DNA from: an uncultured Clostridium sp.
GTDB lineage: Bacteria > Bacillota > Clostridia > Christensenellales > CAG-138
DNA length: 64,000 bases
Direction: 5' to 3'
NCBI GenBank assembly: GCA_900542285.1
Contig: UQNF01000001.1
Span: 80,257-144,256, forward strand
The position numbers were made by a program, and so were the translations under genes. How positions within the stretch are numbered: position 1 is the stretch's first letter; the number at the start of each line of letters is the position of its first letter. Below the pieces are notes generated by a model. The model was given only the letters and a program-made list of their open reading frames with translations. It was not told where the DNA came from and ran no database searches. Below, in pieces: positions 35,097 to 43,922 of this stretch.

Positions 35097-37076
35097 TTAA
35101 GAATTCATTGCAGCACGGAGGATGATCATTGCATCCTGTGCGTTGACGGAACCGTCATTGTTCATGTCTGCAAGAGCGAGCTGATTTGCACTAAGATCAC
35201 CGATACCAAGGGTATAGCGGAGAACAAGCATTGCGTCCTGAACATCAACATTACCGCTGCCGTTGACATCGCCCATGATGCCGCCGGTGCTGCCGGAGAA
35301 GTCAACGTTATCTACCTTTACACAGTCGGTGCCGTTGTTTGCACTGCCATCCTTGGAGTAGGACCATACGAAGGTGTAAGTGCCAGCGGTTGCTGCGGTG
35401 TAGGTGTAGGTATTCCAGCTGGTATTGGAAGTGCCGGACAGGTGGAGAATCTGCTCACCATTGACGGTGAAGTTGAACCAGTCAAAGTTGGACTCAGAGT
35501 TGTAGTAATACTCGAAGGTAAGAGTATCGCCTGCAGCCATATTGATGGTAGTGGTGAGGGTAGAGGTGGTATTCGAGGAACCGGCATTGCTTGACTTAGC
35601 AAGATACCTATCGCCCTCGGTAACAGCTTCGAAGGGATACTGTTCGCTGGTTCCAAACTGGATGTTGCCGCCGGGCACATTCAGGGAGTCATAAAGAGTA
35701 GTATCAATGTTTACGGTAACATCAACGTTTGCGGTACCGAATACATTGCCATCAACATAAACGGTGCAGGTAACCGTGGTGCTGCCTTCGGAAATACCGG
35801 TGATGGTTGCACGACGGTTGTTGCCGTTAACGGTTGCAATGCTCTCGTTTGCGGAAGTCCAAACGAGCTCATATGCGTTTGCATTATCAGGAACGCGGAG
35901 GAATGATACGACTGCGCTGCGTCCGATATACATTTCGACGGCAGTGGTGTCGAGGGAGAATCCGGTCAGGTCGACGGGATCCTGGTTGCCGAACAGACTC
36001 CATTCGCTGTAAACGGTCTGCTCAGAGTCAGGGTTGGAGGGGAAGGGATCGTCCTCACTCATAACGATAGGATATGCATCGCCATAAGGATCGGGAACGT
36101 CCCAAGTATCCTTCATTGTTTGGAAAGCTTCGGCAACAACGCCGCCTTCCTTCATAACATTCCAGAAAGTCTCTTCGTACTCATAGTCGCCTGCAAAGGT
36201 TACGCTCTGGGAGTAACCGTAAACGACCTCAGCGCCTGCCCTGAGAAGAGCGGAGCCGGTGGTGCCCTGGCCGGTGCGCTTCATACCTTCGCAGATAGCC
36301 ATCCAAACAAGGCAGTTTGAAAGGGTATCGGTGACATGGTGCTCAACATACCTACCATCGATGTAAGCGGCGCTGCCTGCGCTGACTGCCCAACCATTGG
36401 AGTAGTCCTCGGAGGTGATACCGGAATTGGTGGTGAGGCACAGATAGCTGGAAGTACCGCTCTGGGTTCCGTGGCTGTCGTAGATAACAACGCCCTTATC
36501 GAGGTAGTTCTGTGCGATTGCGGGACCTGTTGCTGCGGTGGACTGGATGAGAGTGTAATCACCGCCGGTTGCGTCTGCGATGGACTGAGCTTCCCGCTTG
36601 TACTGATCGGTGAAGCTTCCGTCATGTCCGTAATAAGGTGCAACAAGCAGTACATTCGGGGAACCGGCATCCTTATTGTAATTGCCGTTACCCTTTACAA
36701 TAACAACCTGCTCTTCAGCGGGGATGGGTTCGCCGGGAACGAGCTCGTTGCGGAGCCTGTAGTTGTAAGAGCAATACATGCCGTCAACCGTGAAGAAGAA
36801 TCCGTCCTTGGTGATGTCGGAGAAGCCGTCCTTATCGATAAAGGAAGCATTCAGTGCTGCCTGATATACAGCATTGATGACATCGGTGCGGGTTGCGTTT
36901 GCTTCGATAGCAGCTGCTTCTGCTGCATCGATAGCTGCCCAGGTCTTGTTGAGCTTTGCGATCTGCTTTGCTTCGTTTGCCGCTGCGTCAATACCCTCTG
37001 CAAGGGATACGACGGGAACGAGAGCAAAAACCAGAATTAGCGCAAGAGCCATAGCCAATACTTTGCGAGTTTTCAT
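35097..37076 (-). CDS. Secreted clan CD cysteine peptidase (C25/caspase-like) with Big2-like, beta-sandwich and dockerin domains
   Basis: The 659-residue protein has a signal peptide (about 1-26), a helical Ala-rich propeptide-like region, then a domain (about 120-365) with the clan CD dyad: His202 after hydrophobic VVIYDSHG and Cys262 in LVWMAICEG. This pattern is shared by gingipain (C25), clostripain and legumain families; the exact family is not certain. A Big2-like domain (about 368-457), a beta-sandwich (about 460-594) and a dockerin (600-659; DVNGSGNVD, DMNNDGSVN) follow. The tail matches that of the subtilase at 23703, so both probably dock on the same scaffold. Confidence 0.78.
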   Translation of the reverse strand: MKTRKVLAMALALILVFALVPVVSLAEGIDAAANEAKQIAKLNKTWAAIDAAEAAAIEANATRTDVINAVYQAALNASFIDKDGFSDITKDGFFFTVDGMYCSYNYRLRNELVPGEPIPAEEQVVIVKGNGNYNKDAGSPNVLLVAPYYGHDGSFTDQYKREAQSIADATGGDYTLIQSTAATGPAIAQNYLDKGVVIYDSHGTQSGTSSYLCLTTNSGITSEDYSNGWAVSAGSAAYIDGRYVEHHVTDTLSNCLVWMAICEGMKRTGQGTTGSALLRAGAEVVYGYSQSVTFAGDYEYEETFWNVMKEGGVVAEAFQTMKDTWDVPDPYGDAYPIVMSEDDPFPSNPDSEQTVYSEWSLFGNQDPVDLTGFSLDTTAVEMYIGRSAVVSFLRVPDNANAYELVWTSANESIATVNGNNRRATITGISEGSTTVTCTVYVDGNVFGTANVDVTVNIDTTLYDSLNVPGGNIQFGTSEQYPFEAVTEGDRYLAKSSNAGSSNTTSTLTTTINMAAGDTLTFEYYYNSESNFDWFNFTVNGEQILHLSGTSNTSWNTYTYTAATAGTYTFVWSYSKDGSANNGTDCVKVDNVDFSGSTGGIMGDVNGSGNVDVQDAMLVLRYTLGIGDLSANQLALADMNNDGSVNAQDAMIILRAAMNS

Positions 37077-37145
37077 TGGTTTTCCTCCTTAAAATTAATG
37101 CGCTTTATGCGCAGAGTACACCATCTCTGGCATACTTCTCCGTAT

Positions 37146-37173
37146 ATTTTACCATAATCATTTCAAATGTCAA
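37146..37173 (-). promoter_or_regulatory. Promoter of the cysteine peptidase gene
   Basis: Minus-strand consensus TTGACA (37168-37173), 16 bases, TAAAAT (37146-37151) with TGG extended -10, giving a leader of about 60 bases before the start with its AAGGAGG site. Confidence 0.75.
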
Positions 37174-37269
37174 GACAAAAACTGTATTTTTTATATTGAG
37201 CTTATCAGCGTGAAAATGCTTTACCGAATAAGCTTTTTTGCATTTGTATACCGATCGGATAAGTTTTTC

Positions 37270-37298
37270 TTGCCAACCCGTTGATTAGGGTATATAAT
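37270..37298 (+). promoter_or_regulatory. Promoter of the small alarmone synthetase gene
   Basis: TTGCCA (37270-37275), 17 bases, perfect TATAAT (37293-37298), 45 bases before the start codon. Confidence 0.8.
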
Positions 37299-37343
37299 AC
37301 TATCGCAGAGATTGCGAATCCTTTCATTTTATGAGGTGAGCTT

Positions 37344-38012
37344 ATGTCAAGTGATTACAATGATTGCATACAAGAGCAGAGCGCCATCATACAGGACCCC
37401 GGTGAGTTTGGAGACATTCAGCAGCTTAGGGAGCTTCAGTATCTTTATACTTCCGCGCTTCGCACGCTAAGGCTAAAATTCGAGGTTCTCAACGGTGAAT
37501 TTCAGCTTCACCATGCCCGGAATCCCATTCATCATATTGAAAGCAGACTAAAAAGCCCTGCAAGCATGGCAGCGAAACTTCAAAGCAGAGGTCATGAAGT
37601 GAGCATCGAAAACGCAAAGCAGTATCTTAACGATATTGCAGGAGTACGCGTCGTGTGTCGTTTCCTTGAAGATGTTTACGACGTTGAGAAAGCCTTCATG
37701 ATGCAGGAGGATGTGAAGCTCATTGAGCGTGAGGACTATATCGCCCATCCGAACTTCAACGGCTATCGCAGCCTGCATCTGGATGTTGAGATACCCGTCT
37801 ACCTTTCCTCTACGATAGAGTACGCCCGCGCAGAAATACAGATACGGACGATCGCGCAGGATTTTTGGGCAAGTCTTGAGCATGACCTTAGGTATAAATG
37901 CTGCAAGGATATTCCGGAACATATAAGCAAGGAGATGTACAGCGTAGCGGATGAGATCGCAGCAATAGATCGAAGAATGCAGCATATGAACTATGAGATC
38001 CAGGCGCTTTAA
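37344..38012 (+). CDS. Small alarmone synthetase, GTP pyrophosphokinase (RelQ/YjbM type)
   Basis: A 222-residue single-domain (p)ppGpp synthetase. The RelA/SpoT synthetase core is seen in IESRLKSPASMAAKL, DIAGVRVVCRFLEDVY, the G-loop-like NFNGYRSLHLDV and the AEIQIRTIAQDFWASLEHDLRYK block with the catalytic Glu/Gln residues. No hydrolase or regulatory domain is present, so it belongs to the SAS group that makes pGpp/ppGpp under wall or other stress. GAGGTGA precedes the ATG. Confidence 0.93.
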   Translation: MSSDYNDCIQEQSAIIQDPGEFGDIQQLRELQYLYTSALRTLRLKFEVLNGEFQLHHARNPIHHIESRLKSPASMAAKLQSRGHEVSIENAKQYLNDIAGVRVVCRFLEDVYDVEKAFMMQEDVKLIEREDYIAHPNFNGYRSLHLDVEIPVYLSSTIEYARAEIQIRTIAQDFWASLEHDLRYKCCKDIPEHISKEMYSVADEIAAIDRRMQHMNYEIQAL

Positions 38013-38183
38013 TCGCTATGGTGCATTGATACATACTCTCCGGTTACAGCGCTGTTAACAAGCCGATATGATCGCTTTTCGGGAAGAATTTGCCAAATTG
38101 TATTTCGCCAAACTGACGCTCATTTAACCGGTGAGCATTTTTTGTGAACATTAATATAATGCAAAATAAACGAGGTTGAAGTT

Positions 38184-39191
38184 ATGGGAATTAGACGCAA
38201 TTTCAAGATTGCAAACATCACTGCACTCTCCGTTTTTTGTTTGATCTTAATGCTGATCGGGATCACCCCAACTCTTAGCGGATGTTCCGCATGTAAGGAG
38301 AATAATATGCACAGCAATACAAAGACCCTTCCGGACGGAAAGCTGACCCGCGTGGAATACTCCACCGGAAACGGAACGATCGCAAGAGCAGAGTTTTCCA
38401 TCACTATCACGCCAGACGAAGTTGTCGATGCTCTATTTTGGCCGGAGGAAGCCGTCGAAATCGGTGGCAAAACTTACTATCAGCCCACCGTTTCCGACGA
38501 AATAGTATCGCTTTCTCACGCTCCCATTTCCGAGGGACGCTGGGAGGAAGTTGAAGCGATCATCGCCGAACTTGCTCCGCTGCTTGAAATCAAGCCCGAA
38601 TCAAAAGTTGATTTGCCTGATGCCGGAGAGTTTCCGGGTATGCAAATACTTGACGGAGGCGATTGGCAAACGCTGCGGCTCGGCGTACAAACTGCTGATG
38701 GGGAGCATTTTTCCGAATACTATGTCCCTTCGGACCGCCAAATGATTACACTGACGACCCTTCTCCGAGAGATTGTAGACCCTATAGGCCGCGATATCCC
38801 GCACTATGCTACGCCGGTGCTTGTCGGTCTGTACTTTAGTCAATCCTCATCAAGCCCTGCAAAGGATTTTTCCTTCCAATGCGGCACACCGAGCGTCGAT
38901 GCAGATGCTGAGGAACGGCTTTTCATTTATCGTTTTACTGAAAAAACGGGCCTGTTCTCTCATGATTCCCAAAGTGCGACTACAACGATCTCCTATCAGG
39001 ATTGGGCTGAGCTGTCTTCACTTGTTGATGAGCTGTGCCTAAAGGATTATCCAAGAGGAACATCGAAAGACAAGGCCACCTGCTCACTCTATTATTCCGA
39101 CAGCGCACAGCTAACAGTGAAGCTTGATAAGAAGGCGGTTGAATCGCTTTATGCCGCTTTGAAGGAACTGGCCGTAAATCATGCCGGTTGA
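38184..39191 (+). CDS. Putative lipoprotein of unknown function
   Basis: A 335-residue protein with a long signal peptide (hydrophobic about 12-31) and lipobox LSGC at about 32-35. The mature part is acidic with several strand-rich segments, and a repeated theme of a strand followed by a Glu/Asp helix (ISEGRWEEVEAIIAEL and YQDWAELSSLVDEL), suggesting two similar subdomains. No enzymatic motif was recognised. The ATG has a GAGG site. Confidence 0.7.
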   Translation: MGIRRNFKIANITALSVFCLILMLIGITPTLSGCSACKENNMHSNTKTLPDGKLTRVEYSTGNGTIARAEFSITITPDEVVDALFWPEEAVEIGGKTYYQPTVSDEIVSLSHAPISEGRWEEVEAIIAELAPLLEIKPESKVDLPDAGEFPGMQILDGGDWQTLRLGVQTADGEHFSEYYVPSDRQMITLTTLLREIVDPIGRDIPHYATPVLVGLYFSQSSSSPAKDFSFQCGTPSVDADAEERLFIYRFTEKTGLFSHDSQSATTTISYQDWAELSSLVDELCLKDYPRGTSKDKATCSLYYSDSAQLTVKLDKKAVESLYAALKELAVNHAG

Positions 39192-39322
39192 TACAGCATA
39201 CGCATTTTGAGCTGATCTGTTTTTCCAGTCTTGGAGGCTATCAGTGCCATTATTCCGCAGCTCGTACCCTAAGTGCGGCAATATTCAGCATTCGCCGACA
39301 TGATCAAAAAGGAGATTTGATA

Positions 39323-39566
39323 ATGAAAATTGCGTTGGCTTGCGTGCCGGTGGTTAACGGAAATATAGAACATAACAGTACGTGTATTCTTCAAGCCATG
39401 GAGGCTTGCGCCGGAAAAGCGGACCTTGTTGTGTTTGGCGAATCCGTTCTGTGCCGATCCCGGAGCGGTTGACTGTGCCGCAGGAGGCGCAGCGTATTTC
39501 AAAAACGGCTTGATAGTGCAAGAAACCCCTGCCGGAAAAAGTGATATTTTGATAGTCGAGGTTTAG
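39323..39566 (+). pseudogene. Internally deleted carbon-nitrogen hydrolase (nitrilase family) remnant
   Basis: An ATG with AAGGAG begins MKIALACVPVVNGN and runs to ADLVVFGESVL, the N-terminus of a nitrilase superfamily enzyme including the region of the catalytic Glu approach. The frame stops at 39472, but another frame (about 39463-39566) reads AGGAAYFKNGLIVQETP and LIVEV before a stop, matching the C-terminal end of the same family. The central 150-200 residues, including the Lys and Cys of the catalytic triad, are missing, so this is a decayed gene. Confidence 0.7.
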
Positions 39567-39568
39567 TA

Positions 39569-39976
39569 ATGGTTATGGAGATCAAGGAATACACCAAATA
39601 CAACGAGAATGATATTTTGAGCCTGTATTTGAGCGTTGGCTGGACTGCCTACACCGAGCACCCGGATGTGCTCAGGAATGGATTTGCTAATTCCCTGCTG
39701 ACGCTGGCGGCTTACGATGGCGATCAGCTTCTTGGCATCATCCGAACTGTTGGCGATGGCTATACCATCGTGTTTGTGCAGGATATCCTGGTATTCCCAG
39801 AGCATCAGCGAAAGGGCATCGGATCTGCTCTCCTGAGGGCAGTTTTGGACAAGTTCAGCCATGTGCGCCAAATAGAACTTGCAACGGATAATACGCCGGA
39901 GACCATTGCATTTTATTTGTCGATGGGCTTTCGGGAAATGTCCGAAATCGGCTGCTGTGGATTTATGAAAGTCTAA
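39569..39976 (+). CDS. GNAT family N-acetyltransferase
   Basis: A 135-residue acetyltransferase fold protein. The acetyl-CoA pyrophosphate-binding motif is in VFPEHQRKGIGSALLRAV (about 71-88), and the motif B strand and helix end in FYLSMGFREM. Substrate is not known. The ATG follows a GAGG site inside the end of the nitrilase remnant, with only two bases between them. Confidence 0.9.
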   Translation: MVMEIKEYTKYNENDILSLYLSVGWTAYTEHPDVLRNGFANSLLTLAAYDGDQLLGIIRTVGDGYTIVFVQDILVFPEHQRKGIGSALLRAVLDKFSHVRQIELATDNTPETIAFYLSMGFREMSEIGCCGFMKV

Positions 39977-40106
39977 ATCGTCATGCCTAACATAGTTGCC
40001 TATCTTGCAGGAATAGAGCACTGTAAGACTCCTTTTTGATGCAAGCAGCAAGCCGAGGCGTGAACAGAATTTGTTCTATTTCTGATGCTTAGACCTCGCC
40101 TGCGCA

Positions 40107-40751
40107 CTATTGTTCGTCCCGGAGCAGCTTTTTTACCTTTTTTTTGACCCTTTGAATGGCATTGTCCACCGACTTTACGGATTTACCGAGCTCATCTGCA
40201 ATATCTGTATAGCTCAGCCCATCTAAAAATCGAACCAACACCTGCTTTTCAAGCTCCGTCAGCTCCTCCTCCATGCGCCGGAGCAGTTCGCTGTACGACT
40301 CGCGTTCTAAGATGATATCCTCAGGATTGACCGTTCTCGGCATTATCAAGGTATCCATGAGAGTGCTCTCGCTCTCATCGCTGCCGCCTTCGTATGCATT
40401 CCTGTCAAGTGACACATAGTTGTTAAGCGGAAGATGCTTCTTCCTTGTTGCGGTCTTTATTGCAGAGTAGATCTGACGCACAATACATGTCTCTGCAAAT
40501 GAGCGGAAGCTTCCTCCCCTATCGGGTTCGTATTCCCTAATTGCCGCAACAAGCCCTATTGCACCCTCCTGAATGAGATCGGCTCTGTCTGCACCCATGA
40601 GAAAATAGGGCCTTGCCTTTAGCTTGACAAGTCCCATAAATCTCTCGACCAATACATATTCAGCGTCCCTATCTCCGCTCTGAGCCAGATAAGCAAGCTG
40701 TTCATCGGAGTATTCCCCAAATGCCTTGTCCGAAGTCGAAGCTTTAGTCAA
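40107..40751 (-). CDS. sigH: RNA polymerase sigma factor SigH
   Basis: The 214-residue sigma-70 family protein has region 2 (YVLVERFMGLVKLKA, DLIQEGAIGLVAAIREY, FRSFAETCIVRQIYSAI) and region 4 (LDGLSYTDIADELGKSVKSVDNAIQRVKKKV). This matches Spo0H/SigH, which drives early stationary-phase and sporulation genes. Two TTG starts are possible: 40749-40751 with an AGGAG site at long spacing, and 40782-40784 without one, which would overlap rlmB by 32 bases. It is the last gene of the mrnC-rlmB-sigH operon, the same order as in B. subtilis apart from a missing yacP. Confidence 0.93.
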   Translation of the reverse strand: MTKASTSDKAFGEYSDEQLAYLAQSGDRDAEYVLVERFMGLVKLKARPYFLMGADRADLIQEGAIGLVAAIREYEPDRGGSFRSFAETCIVRQIYSAIKTATRKKHLPLNNYVSLDRNAYEGGSDESESTLMDTLIMPRTVNPEDIILERESYSELLRRMEEELTELEKQVLVRFLDGLSYTDIADELGKSVKSVDNAIQRVKKKVKKLLRDEQ

Positions 40752-40752
40752 A

Positions 40753-42150
40753 TCAGTTGCCGCGCTCCTGTCTGTTCTTTTCAAACATGATTATTGCACC
40801 TGCAACCGCAGCGTTCAACGAATCGATATGACCCTTGAGAGGCACGGAAACGAGGAAGTCACACTTTTCCTTGACGAGCTTACTCAGTCCGCTGCCCTCG
40901 CTGCCGATAACGAGTGCAAATCCACCCTTCATATCGACATCGTACATTGGCCTGCCATCCATATCCGCGCCTGCTATCCAAAGTCCCTTTTCCTTAAGGG
41001 TGTCGACAGCATTGGAAAGATTGACAACCCGTGCAATGCGCATATGCTCAGCCGCGCCTGCGCTTGTCTTCACGACAGCGGCGGTAACGGAAGCCGAACG
41101 GCGCTTGGTTATCACAACGCCGTGTGCGCCGGCGCACTCTGCGCTCCTAATGATCGAGCCAAGATTGTGCGGATCTTCTATGCCGTCAAGCAGAACGACA
41201 AAGGGCTTCTCGCCGCGCACCTCAGCGTATTCCAAAATATCCGCAAGCTCCGCATATTCAACGCCCGGGATCTCGGCAACGATTCCCTGATGGTTGCCGC
41301 TTTTGCCGTTATGACCGAAAGGCATGCATATCTCATCCAGCTTTGTGCGCTCGACCTCACGGATAACGAGGTTAGCTTCATGTGCAAGCGTAACGATCTC
41401 GCCAAGCGAACCGTCATGCTCCTTCACCACAAGTATTCTGTCGATGCTTCTTCCGCTCTTAATGGCTTCCTTGACCGGATTTCTTCCCATTATGATGTTA
41501 GGAAGCTCCATCTCCGTATTTTCAGCATTGACTATCTCAGCGGATGCGGGACGCGCTGCTTCATCATCCGTCCTGTGCACAAAGCGATCATCAGGCCTAT
41601 AGCCTCCGTGCTGACGATCTCTGCCGTCGCCGGGATTTCTGTCATATGAACGCTCGCCATACCGTCGGTCGCTGCTGTGCCGCTTGTCATATGGTCTGTC
41701 GGATCCCCTTCCGGGTTTCCTGTCATAGGAACGTTCACCGTAACTGCGGCTGCCGTTATCCCTGAAGTCCCTGTCAAAGGAACGCTCATCATACTGACGT
41801 TCGGAATACTGATGAGCCTCTTCCCTGCCGGGCTTCCTGTCGTATGAACGCTCGCCGTACCTGCGGCCGGCATTATCTCTGAAGTTCCTGTCATTGGAAC
41901 GCTCGCCGTACCTGCGGTCTGAGAAGGAGCGGTCATCTCCTCTGCCGGGCCTTCTGTCATAGTAGCGTTCACCAAATCGGCGGTCGGCATTATCCCTTTG
42001 GTTTCTGTCAAATGTACGCCCATCGGACCGGCGGTCACCATTGCCCCTTGGGTTTCTGTCAAAGGATTGGCCGCCGTTTCTGCGCGGCTTTCGATCATAT
42101 CCTCCGTTATTCCTGCCGTTATCCTGTCTTCTGTCTCCGTTGTAGTCCAT
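40753..42150 (-). CDS. rlmB: 23S rRNA (guanosine-2'-O-)-methyltransferase RlmB with long N-terminal Arg/Asp/Tyr repeat region
   Basis: Residues about 217-465 form a normal SpoU/TrmH enzyme: the substrate-binding domain starts IIMGRNPVKEAI, and the knotted SPOUT core has the motifs DGIEDPHNLGSIIRSAEC, IGSEGSGL and VPLKGHIDSLNAAVAG. The enzyme methylates a guanosine of 23S rRNA. The first 215 residues are an unusual low-complexity extension with repeats of the type RRYGERSYDRKPGR, probably disordered and RNA-binding. GAGG precedes the ATG, within the mrnC stop region. Confidence 0.93.
   Translation of the reverse strand: MDYNGDRRQDNGRNNGGYDRKPRRNGGQSFDRNPRGNGDRRSDGRTFDRNQRDNADRRFGERYYDRRPGRGDDRSFSDRRYGERSNDRNFRDNAGRRYGERSYDRKPGREEAHQYSERQYDERSFDRDFRDNGSRSYGERSYDRKPGRGSDRPYDKRHSSDRRYGERSYDRNPGDGRDRQHGGYRPDDRFVHRTDDEAARPASAEIVNAENTEMELPNIIMGRNPVKEAIKSGRSIDRILVVKEHDGSLGEIVTLAHEANLVIREVERTKLDEICMPFGHNGKSGNHQGIVAEIPGVEYAELADILEYAEVRGEKPFVVLLDGIEDPHNLGSIIRSAECAGAHGVVITKRRSASVTAAVVKTSAGAAEHMRIARVVNLSNAVDTLKEKGLWIAGADMDGRPMYDVDMKGGFALVIGSEGSGLSKLVKEKCDFLVSVPLKGHIDSLNAAVAGAIIMFEKNRQERGN
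41590..42140. repeat. Imperfect tandem repeats encoding the RlmB N-terminal extension
   Basis: About 14-residue units (GERSYDRKPGR with variants such as GERSNDRNFRD and DERSFDRDFRD) recur roughly ten times in the RlmB reading frame. Copies differ by substitutions, suggesting an older expansion with selection for the charge pattern. Confidence 0.75.
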
Positions 42151-42152
42151 CT

Positions 42153-42680
42153 TTAATCCTCACAATTCATCTTGTTGTTTTCTGTTTCATCATCAACGCT
42201 CTTTTCATCCGAATACGCTTCTAATCCGCAAAGCATTCTGTTCATAAGGCATCCCAGTCTTTCATCCTTTCCGGAGAGATAGAGGTAGCCGATGAGCGAC
42301 TCCAAGCCCGTTGCGTGACGGTAATCAAGGATCTGAGCGTTCTTAGGTACGGTCCCCATGTGTGCGTTGCGGCCGCGTTTGAATATCGCAGACTCCTCCT
42401 CGGTGAGCAACGATTCTATCCTTCTGTAAGCCTCTGCCTGAGCCTTGGCACAAACGAGCTTTGCCGCACGAACATGCAGTCCATGCGCAGGAAGTGTCGT
42501 TGTGCTTACGAGCATAGTGCGAACATACAGGTCATAAACGGTATCGCCGACATAGGCAAGCGCCAGCGGGCTCATCATTTTTGGGTTCTGCGTCCCGTCA
42601 ATACACGCCTCAGCGACCCGTGCAAAAATGCTCGCGCAATTATCCGCATCTGTTGTTTTTTCAGTGTTTGCATACTCCAT
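42153..42680 (-). CDS. mrnC: Mini-ribonuclease III (23S rRNA maturation)
   Basis: A 175-residue protein equal to the RNase III catalytic domain without the dsRNA-binding domain. The motif LALAYVGDTVYDLYVR (about 40-55) contains the metal-binding Asp, and the KRGRNAHMG and LESLIGYLYL blocks follow. Mini-III trims 23S rRNA precursors. It is first in the mrnC-rlmB-sigH operon; in B. subtilis cysS precedes it, but here a promoter and a different gene lie upstream. Confidence 0.93.
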   Translation of the reverse strand: MEYANTEKTTDADNCASIFARVAEACIDGTQNPKMMSPLALAYVGDTVYDLYVRTMLVSTTTLPAHGLHVRAAKLVCAKAQAEAYRRIESLLTEEESAIFKRGRNAHMGTVPKNAQILDYRHATGLESLIGYLYLSGKDERLGCLMNRMLCGLEAYSDEKSVDDETENNKMNCED

Positions 42681-42688
42681 CAGTTTCT

Positions 42689-42716
42689 ATTATACACCAA
42701 ATCTCCCTTTTTTCAA
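42689..42716 (-). promoter_or_regulatory. Promoter of mrnC-rlmB-sigH
   Basis: Minus-strand TTGAAA (42711-42716), 16 bases, perfect TATAAT (42689-42694), very close to the mrnC start. Confidence 0.6.
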
Positions 42717-42813
42717 GGGGTTATTTGCTTTATTTCATCAATACCATAAAAAGTATTGCCGCCTCCGGAATGGCAGGAAGCGGCAGAAAACATAAGTTCA
42801 ATTATCGATGTGT

Positions 42814-43245
42814 TCAGTTTTGTCCAAACGATGACATGGAGTCGATCCTATCGGCGTCAAGCCTCTTGATCAGCTCATCAAACGGGCAGCAGATCCTTTC
42901 GACGCATGGATGGAAGTAGAAAGTGCAGCTGTTCTTATCGGGCTGAAACTCGATGCCGGTTTCACTCCAGACGAGGATACGCTTATTGCTCCTTGAAGCA
43001 ATAGCGGCTCCAAGTTCGGTGTGGGTCCCGGCGCCGCCCGGAAGCAGGGCCACGAACAGCTCGGCGTCACGAACCGAACGCACTTCATTAAATGCCACCT
43101 CAGCCATCTTGGCTTCTCCCTGTGAGCGGATATCTCCGTGTGCAGTCCAATCATAGGTCAATTCGTGCCCATTGCGCGTAAGCACCGCACTAAGCTGCCT
43201 TGCCCTCTCTGCGTTTTCAAGACCTGTTGCAATATAAAACCTCAT
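42814..43245 (-). CDS. Nucleoside 2-deoxyribosyltransferase-like protein
   Basis: A 143-residue protein of the nucleoside deoxyribosyltransferase/DNK-like fold: it begins MRFYIATGLENAERARQLSAVL, has a conserved Asp in VRDAELFVALLPGGAGTHTELGAAIA (the family's GxxxExG-like loop with Glu near residue 79) and the strand RILVWSE. It may transfer or hydrolyse deoxyribose from nucleosides, or act on another nucleotide. It is 49 bases from tdk on the same strand, fitting a salvage role. Confidence 0.7.
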   Translation of the reverse strand: MRFYIATGLENAERARQLSAVLTRNGHELTYDWTAHGDIRSQGEAKMAEVAFNEVRSVRDAELFVALLPGGAGTHTELGAAIASRSNKRILVWSETGIEFQPDKNSCTFYFHPCVERICCPFDELIKRLDADRIDSMSSFGQN

Positions 43246-43294
43246 ACACTATTCGCTTCCTTACAAGATTTGAGCCTCGGGTTAGCTATTCCCC

Positions 43295-43864
43295 TCACTC
43301 ATCGTTTTTAATCTTTCCCTCCGCCCAATGCTTACGGCAAAGACTTATATACTTATCATCAGCTCCAAGCACGACCTGCTCGCCGACCTTGGTTATGCCG
43401 CCCTTTCCGTCAAGGCGTGCGTTCATAATTGCCTTTTTCCCGCACCAGCATATGGTCTTGATCTCCTCTATGGTGTCGGCAAAAGCCATCAGCCAGTGGC
43501 TTCCCTCAAAGAAATTCCCTTGGAAATCGGTTCGTAATCCATAGCATATCACAGGAACGCCATAATAGTCAACCAGTTCAACAAGCTTCATCACCTGTTC
43601 ACGAGTGAGAAACTGTGCTTCATCTACTATGACACAGTCGTATGCTCCCGAATGCAGCTCGTCCCAGTCCAAATCATCGAATAAAACGCATTCATCCTGA
43701 AGCCCACAGCGTGATCTGACCGTTCGTGCGCCGTCTCGCGTATCGGTCGCAGGCTTTGTCAATAATGCCCTTTGTCCGCGCTCTCCATAGTTGTACTTGA
43801 CCATGATAGCCTGAGCAGTCTTTGAAGAGCTCATTGCGCCGTAACGAAAATAAAGCTTTGCCAT
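43295..43864 (-). CDS. tdk: Thymidine kinase
   Basis: A 189-residue type II thymidine kinase that phosphorylates thymidine (and deoxyuridine) with ATP. The P-loop reads GAMSSSKT at about 9-16, the Walker B strand CVIVDEAQFL is at about 80-89, the YGLRTDFQG lasso-type loop follows, and Cys residues of the zinc site are in CWCGKKA and CRKHW. The ATG at 43864 has GAGG; an upstream extension is not supported. Its promoter overlaps the terminator of the nucleoside importer operon. Confidence 0.93.
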   Translation of the reverse strand: MAKLYFRYGAMSSSKTAQAIMVKYNYGERGQRALLTKPATDTRDGARTVRSRCGLQDECVLFDDLDWDELHSGAYDCVIVDEAQFLTREQVMKLVELVDYYGVPVICYGLRTDFQGNFFEGSHWLMAFADTIEEIKTICWCGKKAIMNARLDGKGGITKVGEQVVLGADDKYISLCRKHWAEGKIKNDE

Positions 43865-43922
43865 TTCATCCTCACATCCGATTTCCGCCGCAGGACAGCA
43901 GAATCTCACGTTGATCTTCCAT

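Noticed and set aside
39188..39322. Coding extension upstream of the nitrilase remnant
   Set aside because: It begins in the stop region of the lipoprotein gene, has no ribosome binding site and no resemblance to the family; the ATG at 39323 has AAGGAG.
40726..41649. A 307-codon plus-strand open frame antisense to rlmB
   Set aside because: It lies opposite conserved SPOUT methyltransferase motifs and has no recognisable domain or start signal.
41590..42140. RlmB repeat region considered as a CRISPR array
   Set aside because: The period is about 42 bases without unique spacers, and the reading frame is kept throughout as a protein repeat.
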